5,913 nt of DNA from Candidatus Sordicultor aquaticus (GCA_018056825.1 JAGPEW010000052.1:1-5913), one strand, 5' to 3'. Counted from the stretch's first letter, positions 1 through 5,730 are shown. Notes: generated from the sequence alone by a model not told the origin. Numbers and translations are program-made.

Positions 1-338
1 GATTATGTAGGAGGATGTGGAGCCGGAAGAGCTTATTGTGCTCTGCAACCTGATAGGGTGATTACCCCCTGCGTGTTTATGTCTATTGCTTTAGGAAGTA
101 TTATGAACAACTTTTCTGCCGAATCTGGAGGGAGCAAGTGGTGTTAAAAGGGTTGAGAGATAGAACACTTTATGGAGGGCATGGCGGAAAATGTGATTAC
201 CAGTCAGTATGTGGAGGTTGCCGAGCCCGAGCTTATGCTTATTTTAAGGATTATTTAGCTCCTGACTCGGGTTGTAAATTTAATCAGGAATTTTGGGAAG
301 AGAGTCCAAAAGAAAAACTTTATCTGGCAAATTTTTGA
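1..338 (+). pseudogene. Radical SAM/SPASM protein, 3' end, frameshifted
   Basis: This is the C-terminal SPASM part of a radical SAM enzyme; the SAM-binding CxxxCxxC core would lie upstream of the window. Frame 1 (1-146) reads GGCGAGRAYCALQPDRVITP then CVFM, typical of the AhbD/NirJ-like group and of peptide- or cofactor-modifying SPASM enzymes, and then stops at a TAA (144-146). The conserved remainder continues in frame 3: IWREQ, LRDR, a C-x5-C-x2-C cluster (KCDYQSVCGGC), RARAYAYF, LAPDSGC, ending at 338. Joining GAA (121-123) to ATC (123-125) restores FSAE-IWREQ, so one A appears to be missing. The conserved cysteines that would bind auxiliary Fe-S clusters are present in both halves. The stop lies 20 bp before metG. 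It could be a true pseudogene, a sequencing or assembly error, or less likely recoding. The exact substrate cannot be told from this fragment. Confidence 0.8.
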
Positions 339-358
339 TTTAATTGAAGAGGTGAAAG

Positions 359-1876
359 ATGGATAATAGTTTTTACATTACTACTCCTATTTACTATGTC
401 AATGATGTTCCTCATATCGGTCATGCCTATACTACTTGCGCTGCTGATGTTTTAGCTCGCTATCATCGCTTACGAGGGTGTCAAGTTCTTTTTTCTACTG
501 GCACCGATGAGCATGGGCAAAAAATAGAAAAAGCCGCTAAAGATCAGGGGGTTTCTCCTCAAGAATTAGTGGATAAAGTGGTGGTTCGTTTCCAAGATTT
601 GTGGAAGAAAATGAATATTTCTTACGATGAGTTTATTCGCACTACCGACCCCCGCCACATAAAAGTGGTGCAAGATTTTTTCCGGTTACTGGATGAGCGA
701 GGCTACATTTATCTGGGAGATTATGAAGGATGGTATTGTGTCCCTTGTGAAACCTTCTGGCCCGAAAACCAACTGGATGAACGTTTGGTTTGTCCGGATT
801 GTGGAAGACCTCTGGAGAGGTTGAAAGAAGAAAGCTATTTCTTTGCTCTCTCCCGTTTTCAAGAACCACTGTTACAATATTTGGAAAGTCACCCCGATTT
901 TATAATGCCTGAAAGTCGATATCATGAGATTGAAAGTTTTATAAGAGGAGGACTCAAAGACCAGAGCATTTCTCGTCTGGGGCTGGAGTGGGGGATACCC
1001 GTTCCTTCCAACCCTCGTCATACTCTTTATGTGTGGTTTGATGCTTTGGTTAATTATTTAACTGTGGCTGGTTGGGGAAGTTCGGAAGAAAAATTCTCTA
1101 CTTTTTGGCCTTCTACTTATCATTTGGTGGGTAAAGATATTCTTCGCTTTCACGCTGTTCTCTGGCCCGGAATGCTTATGGCTGCTTCTTTGCCTCTGCC
1201 TCGGCGAATATTTGCTCATGGCTGGTGGACGGTAGAGGGAGAAAAAATGTCTAAGTCTCGGGGTAACGTAGTAGATCCTTATTTAATGATTGACCGCTAT
1301 GGAATAGACCGTTTCCGGTATTTTCTCTTGAGGGAAGTTAGTTTTGGCTTGGATGGAGATTTTTCAGAAAAAGCGCTAGTAGAACGTTCCAACTCTGATT
1401 TATCTGATAATTTTGGTAACTTTGTTCATAGAACTTTAGGAATGGTGTGGAGATATAAAAAGGGAGTAGTAAGGAAACCTTCCCCTTATCCCGGTGGAGA
1501 ATGGGAAAAATTGCTGGAGGAAGTAAAAGAGAATTTTTCCTATCATATGGAGCAGTTTGCTTTTTCTCAGGCTTTGGAACAGGTTTGGAAACTGGTACAT
1601 TTTGCTAACCGCTATATTGATCGGGAGGCTCCTTGGCGGCTGTATCAAGAAGGAAAAGAGAAAGAAGTAGAAGGCATCCTTTATCAATTATTAGATAATG
1701 CTCGATTGCTGACTTTTTTTCTTTACCCTTTTATTCCTGATACTGCTCTAAAATTAAGAGAGCTTCTGGGTTTACCTCGAGACTGGGAGAAAGAAAGAAT
1801 TTTATCCTGGCAAGGCGGTCCAGAAGTTTATTCAGTGGGAGAAGCTCAACCTTTGTTTCCTAGAATTATAAATTAA
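359..1876 (+). CDS. metG: Methionyl-tRNA synthetase (catalytic subunit)
   Basis: This cytoplasmic class I aminoacyl-tRNA synthetase charges tRNA-Met with methionine using ATP. The 505 residues show the HIGH signature at 19-22 (PHIGHAYT), a zinc-knuckle insert with Cys127, Cys130, Cys145 and Cys148 (CVPC...CPDC), the YVWFDAL segment near 224-230, and KMSKS at 296-300 within GEKMSKSRGN. The rest is the helical anticodon-binding domain. One four-Cys knuckle resembles the Thermus/Aquifex type rather than the two-knuckle E. coli type. The protein stops after the anticodon domain: the C-terminal OB-fold tRNA-binding domain found in roughly 650-residue bacterial enzymes is absent and is encoded by the next gene. 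The ATG start has a GAAGAGGTGA ribosome binding site at 346-355. The next gene begins 13 nt after the stop, with its ribosome binding site overlapping the metG stop codon. Confidence 0.97.
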   Translation: MDNSFYITTPIYYVNDVPHIGHAYTTCAADVLARYHRLRGCQVLFSTGTDEHGQKIEKAAKDQGVSPQELVDKVVVRFQDLWKKMNISYDEFIRTTDPRHIKVVQDFFRLLDERGYIYLGDYEGWYCVPCETFWPENQLDERLVCPDCGRPLERLKEESYFFALSRFQEPLLQYLESHPDFIMPESRYHEIESFIRGGLKDQSISRLGLEWGIPVPSNPRHTLYVWFDALVNYLTVAGWGSSEEKFSTFWPSTYHLVGKDILRFHAVLWPGMLMAASLPLPRRIFAHGWWTVEGEKMSKSRGNVVDPYLMIDRYGIDRFRYFLLREVSFGLDGDFSEKALVERSNSDLSDNFGNFVHRTLGMVWRYKKGVVRKPSPYPGGEWEKLLEEVKENFSYHMEQFAFSQALEQVWKLVHFANRYIDREAPWRLYQEGKEKEVEGILYQLLDNARLLTFFLYPFIPDTALKLRELLGLPRDWEKERILSWQGGPEVYSVGEAQPLFPRIIN

Positions 1877-1889
1877 AGGAGTGAGAAAG

Positions 1890-2225
1890 ATGACGTTACC
1901 GGAAATTAACTTAGAAGATTTTCAAAATATCGACTTGCGGGTAGGGGAGATAGTACAGGCAGAGAAAATAGAAGGAACCAAGGCTCTTTTGGCCTTGCGA
2001 GTTAATCTAGGAGAAGAAGAAAGAAATTTAGTGGCTGGTTTAGCTAATTATTACCGGCCGGAGGAGTTGGTGGGAAAGAAAATCATCGTTCTTACCAATC
2101 TAAAACCAGCTACCATCCGAGGAATTAAATCGGAAGGGATGCTTTTAGCTGCTGACGATGGAAAAGGGACAGTTAGTATTTTAACTGTGGATAGAGACAT
2201 AGCACCAGGAAGCAAAATAAGATGA
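1890..2225 (+). CDS. MetRS beta-like tRNA-binding protein (Trbp111/EMAP-II OB-fold)
   Basis: This 111-residue stand-alone OB-fold protein belongs to the Trbp111/CsaA/MetG C-terminal family, which binds tRNA without sequence specificity and, when paired with MetRS, raises its affinity for tRNA. Recognisable blocks are DLRVGEI (15-21), VAGLANYY (48-55) and the NLKP...IRGIKSEGMLLAA stretch (70-88), the family signature. Directly after a metG that lacks this domain, it most likely acts as the separate beta subunit, as in Aquifex; that pairing is inferred from context. An in-frame GTG at 1881 would add MRK, but it overlaps the ribosome binding site AAAGGAG (1875-1881). The ATG at 1890 sits 8 nt after that site and is preferred. 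The stop overlaps the tatD start as ATGA (2222-2225), suggesting translational coupling. Confidence 0.9.
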   Translation: MTLPEINLEDFQNIDLRVGEIVQAEKIEGTKALLALRVNLGEEERNLVAGLANYYRPEELVGKKIIVLTNLKPATIRGIKSEGMLLAADDGKGTVSILTVDRDIAPGSKIR

Positions 2226-3007
2226 GTTTTTGGATTGATGTCCATGCCCATTTAGAAGGAGAAGAGTTCCTAAAAGATCGGGAAGAAGTAATAAATAGAG
2301 CGAAAAATGTGGGAGTAGAGATTATTGTCAATGCTGCTACTTCTTTTTCCTCAGTCCAGGAGACCTTGAGTTTAGTAAAGCGTTTCCCTTCTCTTTATGC
2401 CAGTGTAGGTATTCATCCTCAGGAGATAGGAGATGAACTGCCTGACTTCTCTATTGTGGAGGAATATGCGCAGGAAGAAAAGGTTATAGCTATAGGAGAA
2501 GTGGGTTTGGACTATTACTGGGATAAGGATCATATTCAGAATCAAAAAGAGGCTTTTATCAGGCAAATTGAATTAGCAGAAAAACTTTCTCTTCCTTTGA
2601 TTATCCACTCTCGGGAATCTAATGGAGAGGTGTGGGAAATTATAAAGGAGAAGGTACGGGAGGTGACGGTGGTGTGGCATTGCTTTTCAGGAGATGAAAA
2701 GATTTTGCAAGAAGCCCTGCTACGCCCGGTTTATTTTTCTTTAGGAGGAGTGGTAACTTATCCTAAAGCTACTCATCTTCGAGAAGTGGTGAAAAAGATT
2801 CCTCTCTCCCGAGTGCTTTTAGAAACTGACTCTCCCTACCTTCCTCCTCAATCGCGAAGGGGTAAAAGAAATGAACCGGCGTTTTTACTAGAAACTGCTT
2901 CTTTTCTGGCACAACTGTGGGAGATTTCTATGTTTGATTTAAGGGATAAGGTAAAGGAGAATTTTTACTCCATTTTTGGAAAGAAAGTTGATTTGCGTTA
3001 TAATTAA
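2222..3007 (+). CDS. tatD: TatD-family metal-dependent hydrolase/DNase
   Basis: This is a TIM-barrel amidohydrolase-superfamily enzyme of the TatD/YcfH group, whose members act as metal-dependent DNases (3'-5' exonuclease for E. coli TatD) and may have other hydrolase roles. Its 261 residues are the usual family length. Metal ligands are visible: the HxH motif His8/His10 (DVHAH), Glu93 in GEVGLDYY (92-99), His129 (IIHSRES), His153 (WHCFSG) and Asp203 (LETDSPYLPP), with GIHP (63-66) and RNEP near the C-terminus as further family marks. The start ATG overlaps the stop of the preceding gene, and only a weak AGGA (2207-2210) lies upstream, so translation is probably coupled. The metG-tatD pairing is common in Firmicutes (B. 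subtilis yabD). The gene is intact; the physiological substrate is not known from sequence. Confidence 0.95.
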   Translation: MSFWIDVHAHLEGEEFLKDREEVINRAKNVGVEIIVNAATSFSSVQETLSLVKRFPSLYASVGIHPQEIGDELPDFSIVEEYAQEEKVIAIGEVGLDYYWDKDHIQNQKEAFIRQIELAEKLSLPLIIHSRESNGEVWEIIKEKVREVTVVWHCFSGDEKILQEALLRPVYFSLGGVVTYPKATHLREVVKKIPLSRVLLETDSPYLPPQSRRGKRNEPAFLLETASFLAQLWEISMFDLRDKVKENFYSIFGKKVDLRYN

Positions 3008-3040
3008 TAATAGAAGGTGAGATAGAGAGGATTTTTAGTT

Positions 3041-3532
3041 ATGACTAAGATGAAAGTTCAAGGCTTAATGTTTGATCAAAAAAATGCTATGGCAGTGGTA
3101 GTGCTGAGCGACGAAGAAGAAAAAAGGAGCCTTCCTATCTGGATTGGTTTGTTTGAAGCTCAAGCTATTCTTTTAGGTTTGCAAGGGGTTAAAACTCCTC
3201 GTCCTCTTACTCATGACCTTATGGCTTCTATTATTCGCCAATTAGGAGGAGAGTTAGAAAAAATAGTCATTACTAAAATTATGGATAACACTTTTTATGC
3301 CCTTCTCTATGTCCAGGTGGAAGGAAATGAAATTACTGTAGATGCTCGTCCTAGTGATGGAATAGCACTTTCTTTACGGATGGGGGCTCCCATTTTTGTC
3401 TCCGAAGAAGTTCTTAGTTCTACTACTGTAGCCACAGGGGAAATAGACGATAAAGAAATAGAAGAATTTCGCCAATTTTTAGATAATTTAAAACCTGAGG
3501 ATTTGAAAAAATATTTAGGTTATGAATCATAA
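3041..3532 (+). CDS. Bifunctional nuclease-domain protein (BFN/DUF151)
   Basis: This 163-residue protein carries the bifunctional nuclease domain (BFN, formerly DUF151). A few members, such as plant OsBBN1 and a Thermotoga homologue, have been studied biochemically or structurally; most bacterial members have no proven role. Family marks are MKVQGLMFD at the start, LPIWIGLFEAQAI (31-43), PRPLTHDLM (54-62) and DARPSDGIALSLRMGAPIFV (101-120). An acidic C-terminal tail, EEFRQFLDNLKPEDL, is also usual in the family. The ATG at 3041 has an AGAGAGGA ribosome binding site at 3024-3031. A second in-frame ATG at 3050 is possible and would shorten the protein by three residues. The gene follows tatD by 33 bp and overlaps the next gene by 11 nt. 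The domain assignment is firm; nuclease activity of this protein is inference. Confidence 0.92.
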   Translation: MTKMKVQGLMFDQKNAMAVVVLSDEEEKRSLPIWIGLFEAQAILLGLQGVKTPRPLTHDLMASIIRQLGGELEKIVITKIMDNTFYALLYVQVEGNEITVDARPSDGIALSLRMGAPIFVSEEVLSSTTVATGEIDDKEIEEFRQFLDNLKPEDLKKYLGYES

Positions 3533-4013
3533 CTGGGTAGTAGCGGTCATTGGCCAACATTCTTGTGATGCAGAACTATATGAAATTGCTTATCAAGTAG
3601 GGAAAGGAATTGCCAAACGGGGTGCTACTCTCCTTTGTGGAGGTTTGGGAGGGGTGATGGAAGCGGCTTGCCGAGGAGCGAAAGAAGCTGGTGGTTTCAC
3701 TGTAGGCGTTTTGCCTGGCAATTCCAGGGAAGATGCCAATCCTTATGTGGATTTAAAAATTGTAACCGGTTTGGGAGAAGCTCGTAATTTGATAATTATA
3801 CTTACTGTTTCGGCTATCATAGCTTGTGGTGGTCAATTTGGAACTTTGAGTGAAATTGCTTTTGCCCTTTCTCACAATAAAGTTCTTGCTGGATTAAAAA
3901 CTTGGAACATTCAAGATTCTACTGGGAAGAGAGATTTCTTCCCTCAATTTCCAAATGCTGAGGCGGCGCTGGATTATGTTTGGAAGAAACTGGAGAGAAA
4001 TGATGCCCTTTAG
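3522..4013 (+). CDS. TIGR00725 family, LOG-like Rossmann-fold protein
   Basis: This 163-residue protein belongs to the TIGR00725 group of the SLOG (LOG/DprA-like) nucleotide-binding superfamily. The layout fits: a leading VVAVIG strand and glycine loop (6-11), CGGLGGVMEAA (39-49), VGVLPG (61-66), GLGEARN (83-89) and ACGGQFGTLSEIAFAL (101-116), the equivalent of the PGGxGTxxE loop of lysine decarboxylase-like/LOG proteins. The first Pro of that motif is replaced by Cys, so true LOG phosphoribohydrolase activity should not be assumed; a nucleotide or nucleotide-derivative ligand is the safer inference. The gene overlaps the nuclease-domain gene by 11 nt and the Asp23 gene by 11 nt. No good ribosome binding site precedes the ATG (only TAGGT at 3516-3520), so translation probably depends on coupling to the gene before it. 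Confidence 0.85.
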   Translation: MNHNWVVAVIGQHSCDAELYEIAYQVGKGIAKRGATLLCGGLGGVMEAACRGAKEAGGFTVGVLPGNSREDANPYVDLKIVTGLGEARNLIIILTVSAIIACGGQFGTLSEIAFALSHNKVLAGLKTWNIQDSTGKRDFFPQFPNAEAALDYVWKKLERNDAL

Positions 4014-4350
4014 TGAAGAGCCAGGAGAAATTAAGGTGAGTGTGTCTACGCTAGTGGAAATGGCGGCACGGACTGCCTCTGAAATAGAGGGAGTAGTAGG
4101 AGGTTTTGATCGCTTACTAAAAAATGCTAAGGTTATGGTAGGAGGAGAAATTCTTTCTCTTAATGATAAAGTTTCTGTTGAAGATAAAGAGGTATTTATT
4201 AACTTTTCTTTAAAGGTGGATTCACGAAAAGACTGGAAAGAAATAGCCCAGAAAGTACAACAAGAGGTGGCTCAAAAAATTAGGGAGTGGGGATTTCCCT
4301 TAAGGGGGGTGAATGTAGATATTTCGGAAGTGGAATGGTTTTTAGAATAA
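4003..4350 (+). CDS. Asp23/Gls24 family envelope stress-type protein
   Basis: This is a 115-residue single-domain Asp23/Gls24 (YloU/AmaP-partner) protein. Members are small cytoplasmic, often membrane-associated alkaline-shock proteins widespread in Firmicutes, usually without a known biochemical activity. Marks are GEIKVSVSTLVEMAARTASEI followed by EGVVGGFDRL near the N-terminus, and a C-terminal half with the alternating pattern VFINFSLKVD...IAQKVQQEVAQKIRE...VNVDISEVEW. The frame stays open up to an upstream ATG at 3955, but that lies deep in the preceding gene and its extra residues (MLRRRWIMFGRNWRE) do not look like the family. The adjacent ATGs at 4000 and 4003 follow GGAG (3992-3995); 4003 has the better 7-nt spacing. 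The overlap with the preceding gene is 11 nt. There is no transmembrane segment. Its link to its neighbours' functions is unknown. Confidence 0.85.
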   Translation: MPFSEEPGEIKVSVSTLVEMAARTASEIEGVVGGFDRLLKNAKVMVGGEILSLNDKVSVEDKEVFINFSLKVDSRKDWKEIAQKVQQEVAQKIREWGFPLRGVNVDISEVEWFLE

Positions 4351-4371
4351 AATAAAAAGGGGTGATGGGAA

Positions 4372-4557
4372 TTGTACAATCCTGAAGGCTTGTGCCAGGT
4401 GTGCAGACATTGCGATCCAGAAATGAAAAAGAGGGGAATTTATAAATGTTTATTGGGAGAACAAAAAGAAAGAAAAGAGCCGGTGGATCGCTGTGATTAT
4501 TTTTTTCCTGGACATCTGGAACATCCCGAGGAGAATTGCTCTATGTTGAAACCCTAA
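4372..4557 (+). CDS. Small cysteine-rich protein, unrecognised
   Basis: This is a 61-residue protein that I do not recognise. It has six cysteines at residues 8, 11, 14, 26, 41 and 56. The first three form a C-x2-C-x2-C knuckle (CQVCRHC), and His13, His48, His51 and further Cys are available as extra ligands, so zinc or Fe-S binding is a reasonable inference. The middle is very charged (GEQKERKEPVDR). It has no signal peptide and no membrane segment. The start is TTG, 6 nt after the ribosome binding site AAGGGGTGA (4357-4365); an ATG at 4365 in another frame stops after six codons. It sits 21 bp after the Asp23 gene and 30 bp before ksgA, so it is very likely co-transcribed. Its consistent reading frame, good ribosome binding site and tight spacing support a real gene. 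Confidence 0.72.
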   Translation: MYNPEGLCQVCRHCDPEMKKRGIYKCLLGEQKERKEPVDRCDYFFPGHLEHPEENCSMLKP

Positions 4558-4587
4558 CTTAGGCTTTGGTAGTTTAAGGAGGTAAAT

Positions 4588-5418
4588 TTGGCTGGTTTTC
4601 ATCACTCTCGCCGATGGGGACAACATTTTTTGGTAGATAAAGCTATCCGGGATGTAATAATTGATAATGCTGAGCTAAAAAATGAAGATACAATAATAGA
4701 GGTGGGAGTAGGGAGGGGTATTCTTACTGAGGTTTTGGTGCAGAAGGCCGGTAGAGTTATGGGCTGGGAAATTGACCAAGAGCTCTACCGGCTAGTTCAG
4801 GAAAAATTAAAAAATTATTCTAATTTAACTCTGTGGAGAGAAGATTTTTTATCAGCTGATTTGTCATTTCTTTCTTCTTTTGCTCCTCTCAAATTAGTTT
4901 CTAACATTCCTTATGCCATTTCCTCTTCGCTATTGTCTAAGATTCTGGAAAGTGGCCTCAATTGGGATCTTATAATTTTGATGGTGCAGTGGGAATTTGG
5001 AGAAAAAATATTACAGGAGAAGGGAAATCCCCTTGCGGTGGGAGTTCATCTCCTCTATAAAGTAGAAAAAATAAGAGGGGTTTTTCCTGGTTCTTTCTCT
5101 CCCTCTCCTTCTGTGCGTTCTTCCATCTTAAAATTTACTCCTTCTTCTTCGCCGGTGGGTTTAAGCACTTACCGAGAAGTGATGCACTGGGTTCATTTTT
5201 TATTTTCTCAACGACGGAAGCAAATAGAAAAACTTCTTCGGCCTTTATGGGGAAAAGAAAAAACGCAAAGAATTTTGGCTCAAGCTCATATTAGCCCGGA
5301 GTGGCGAGCGGAAAACTTGGAAATTAAACATTGGATAGCTCTTGTTTCTCAGCTTCAGGTAGAGACAATAGTTGACTACCAAAGTCCCGGAGAAAGAAGA
5401 ATTTCCCTAAAAGATTAG
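4588..5418 (+). CDS. rsmA: 16S rRNA dimethyladenosine transferase RsmA/KsgA
   Basis: This is an S-adenosylmethionine-dependent enzyme that dimethylates the two adjacent adenosines in helix 45 of 16S rRNA (A1518/A1519 in E. coli numbering) during small-subunit assembly. The 276 residues carry RWGQHFLVD (9-17), SAM motif I EVGVGRG (38-44), the acidic WEID (60-63), REDF (84-87), the catalytic motif IV NIPY (106-109), FSPSPSV (170-176) and FSQRRKQ (206-212) near the start of the small C-terminal domain. The segment after motif IV is divergent: MVQWEFGEKI replaces the usual MVQKEVAERL. The TTG start is chosen because a strong AAGGAGGT site (4576-4583) precedes it and the N-terminus then matches the family. 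It is the last gene of the block, and the repeat-rich tail starts directly after its stop. Confidence 0.95.
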   Translation: MAGFHHSRRWGQHFLVDKAIRDVIIDNAELKNEDTIIEVGVGRGILTEVLVQKAGRVMGWEIDQELYRLVQEKLKNYSNLTLWREDFLSADLSFLSSFAPLKLVSNIPYAISSSLLSKILESGLNWDLIILMVQWEFGEKILQEKGNPLAVGVHLLYKVEKIRGVFPGSFSPSPSVRSSILKFTPSSSPVGLSTYREVMHWVHFLFSQRRKQIEKLLRPLWGKEKTQRILAQAHISPEWRAENLEIKHWIALVSQLQVETIVDYQSPGERRISLKD

Positions 5419-5420
5419 CT

Positions 5421-5440
5421 TAAAAACTCTCTGGTTTTTA
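5421..5440 (+). terminator. Weak candidate terminator stem after ksgA
   Basis: TAAAAAC (5421-5427) and GTTTTTA (5434-5440) pair as a 7-bp stem, extended by one T-G pair to leave a CTCT loop. It begins 3 nt after the ksgA stop, which is where the end of the transcript is expected. The stem is AT-rich and no T-run follows outside it, so it is not a classical intrinsic terminator. The G+C-rich hairpins further downstream may do the job instead. Confidence 0.3.
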
Positions 5441-5467
5441 TAGTTAACCGCAAACTCATTATAATTG

Positions 5468-5481
5468 ACCGTCATCGTGAG
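5468..5481 (+). repeat. 14-bp direct repeat ACCGTCATCGTGAG, copy 1
   Basis: ACCGTCATCGTGAG occurs here and again, identically, at 5599-5612, 131 bp downstream. The sequence after this copy (CTCGAGGGATTC) resembles the CGTCATTGCGAG-type dispersed repeats seen in many bacterial genomes. The similarity is judged by eye. Confidence 0.7.
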
Positions 5482-5523
5482 CTCGAGGGATTCTTCTCCC
5501 CTTAGTAGTCTTTGTCTTTTTGG

Positions 5524-5534
5524 GGGGTTGATAA
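5524..5534 (-). repeat. GGGGTTGATAA arm, inverted copy of 5657-5667
   Basis: GGGGTTGATAA here is the exact reverse complement of TTATCAACCCC at 5657-5667. Read on the minus strand the context is CTCTTTATCAACCCCCCAAAAAG, matching the flank of the hairpins at 5638 and 5834 (TTTATAATCCCCC then GAAAAAG). It appears to be a third, more degenerate copy of the same repeat family in the opposite orientation; its own stem (GAGG 5536-5539 with CCTC 5548-5551) is weak. Confidence 0.6.
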
Positions 5535-5553
5535 AGAGGCTTTGTCTCCTCAT

Positions 5554-5592
5554 TGTCTGGATTCCTGATAGATACATTCAGGAATCCAGACA
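5554..5592. repeat. Perfect 15-bp hairpin with 9-nt loop
   Basis: TGTCTGGATTCCTGA (5554-5568) pairs perfectly with TCAGGAATCCAGACA (5578-5592) around the loop TAGATACAT. It is the longest perfect inverted repeat found in the tail. Its TCTGGATTCC core recurs at 5754-5763 and TGGATTCC at 5793-5800, so it belongs to the same family as those hairpins. No T-run follows, so it is not a simple intrinsic terminator. Confidence 0.85.
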
Positions 5593-5603
5593 CGGTTAAC
5601 CGT
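5592..5603. repeat. 12-bp perfect palindrome ACGGTTAACCGT
   Basis: ACGGTTAACCGT is fully self-complementary and abuts the right arm of the 15-bp hairpin, sharing base 5592. Part of it (GTTAACCG) also occurs at 5443-5450. It could be an insertion-junction sequence, a protein-binding site, or part of the repeat unit; the sequence alone does not decide. Confidence 0.6.
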
Positions 5604-5612
5604 CATCGTGAG
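5599..5612 (+). repeat. 14-bp direct repeat ACCGTCATCGTGAG, copy 2
   Basis: This is the second perfect copy of the element at 5468-5481. It starts inside a 12-bp palindrome (5592-5603) that follows the long hairpin at 5554-5592, so hairpin and repeat may form one composite unit. The two copies bracket the hairpin and one G-run repeat. Confidence 0.7.
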
Positions 5613-5637
5613 GCTACCTGATACATAATAATAAACT

Positions 5638-5660
5638 ATAAGGGGGAAATACCCCCTTAT
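5638..5660. repeat. 9-bp G-run/C-run hairpin, 5-nt loop
   Basis: ATAAGGGGG (5638-5646) pairs with CCCCCTTAT (5652-5660) around AAATA. It is followed by CAACCCC and then the T-rich TTTCTTTTT (5668-5676). It shares the plan of the hairpin at 5834-5855: a stem ending in TTAT, a nearby C-run, then an A/T-rich stretch. The T-rich stretch starts 7 nt past the stem, too far for a standard terminator, but some terminator activity is possible. Confidence 0.75.
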
Positions 5661-5705
5661 CAACCCCTTTCTTTTTCGTCATTACAACGACCCTCCTTAT
5701 TCGTC

Positions 5706-5730
5706 ACCCCGGCAATCTTCAAGCCGGGGT
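5706..5730. repeat. 8-bp hairpin ACCCCGGC/GCCGGGGT, 9-nt loop
   Basis: ACCCCGGC (5706-5713) pairs with GCCGGGGT (5723-5730) around AATCTTCAA. With the flanks CGTC and CTAT it matches the look of the common dispersed repeat GTCACCCCGG...CCGGGGTC found in intergenic regions of many bacteria. Confidence 0.8.

Noticed and set aside
118..146. Programmed frameshift in the radical SAM gene
   Set aside because: No slippery X-XXY-YYZ heptamer, internal Shine-Dalgarno at the right spacing or downstream stem was seen at the join.
339..358. Promoter or T-box leader before metG
   Set aside because: Only 20 bp separate the upstream gene from metG, which is too short for a T-box; the ribosome binding site takes up most of the gap.
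642..869. Minus-strand open frame inside metG
   Set aside because: It lies wholly within the well-supported metG reading frame, has no ribosome binding site of note and no recognisable protein motif.
1436..1687. Minus-strand open frame inside metG
   Set aside because: Its Phe/Leu-rich product is what the reverse complement of GA-rich coding sequence gives; it is a shadow of metG.
1881..1889. GTG start for the tRNA-binding protein
   Set aside because: The codon overlaps the AAAGGAG ribosome binding site that serves the ATG at 1890, so the longer form is unlikely.
2051..2566. Two minus-strand open frames opposite the tRNA-binding gene and tatD
   Set aside because: Both are antisense to genes with clear family motifs and have no motifs of their own.
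3955..4002. Upstream start for the Asp23-family gene
   Set aside because: The extra residues do not resemble the family, the start has no ribosome binding site, and it would create a 59-nt overlap with the LOG-like gene; 4003 fits better.
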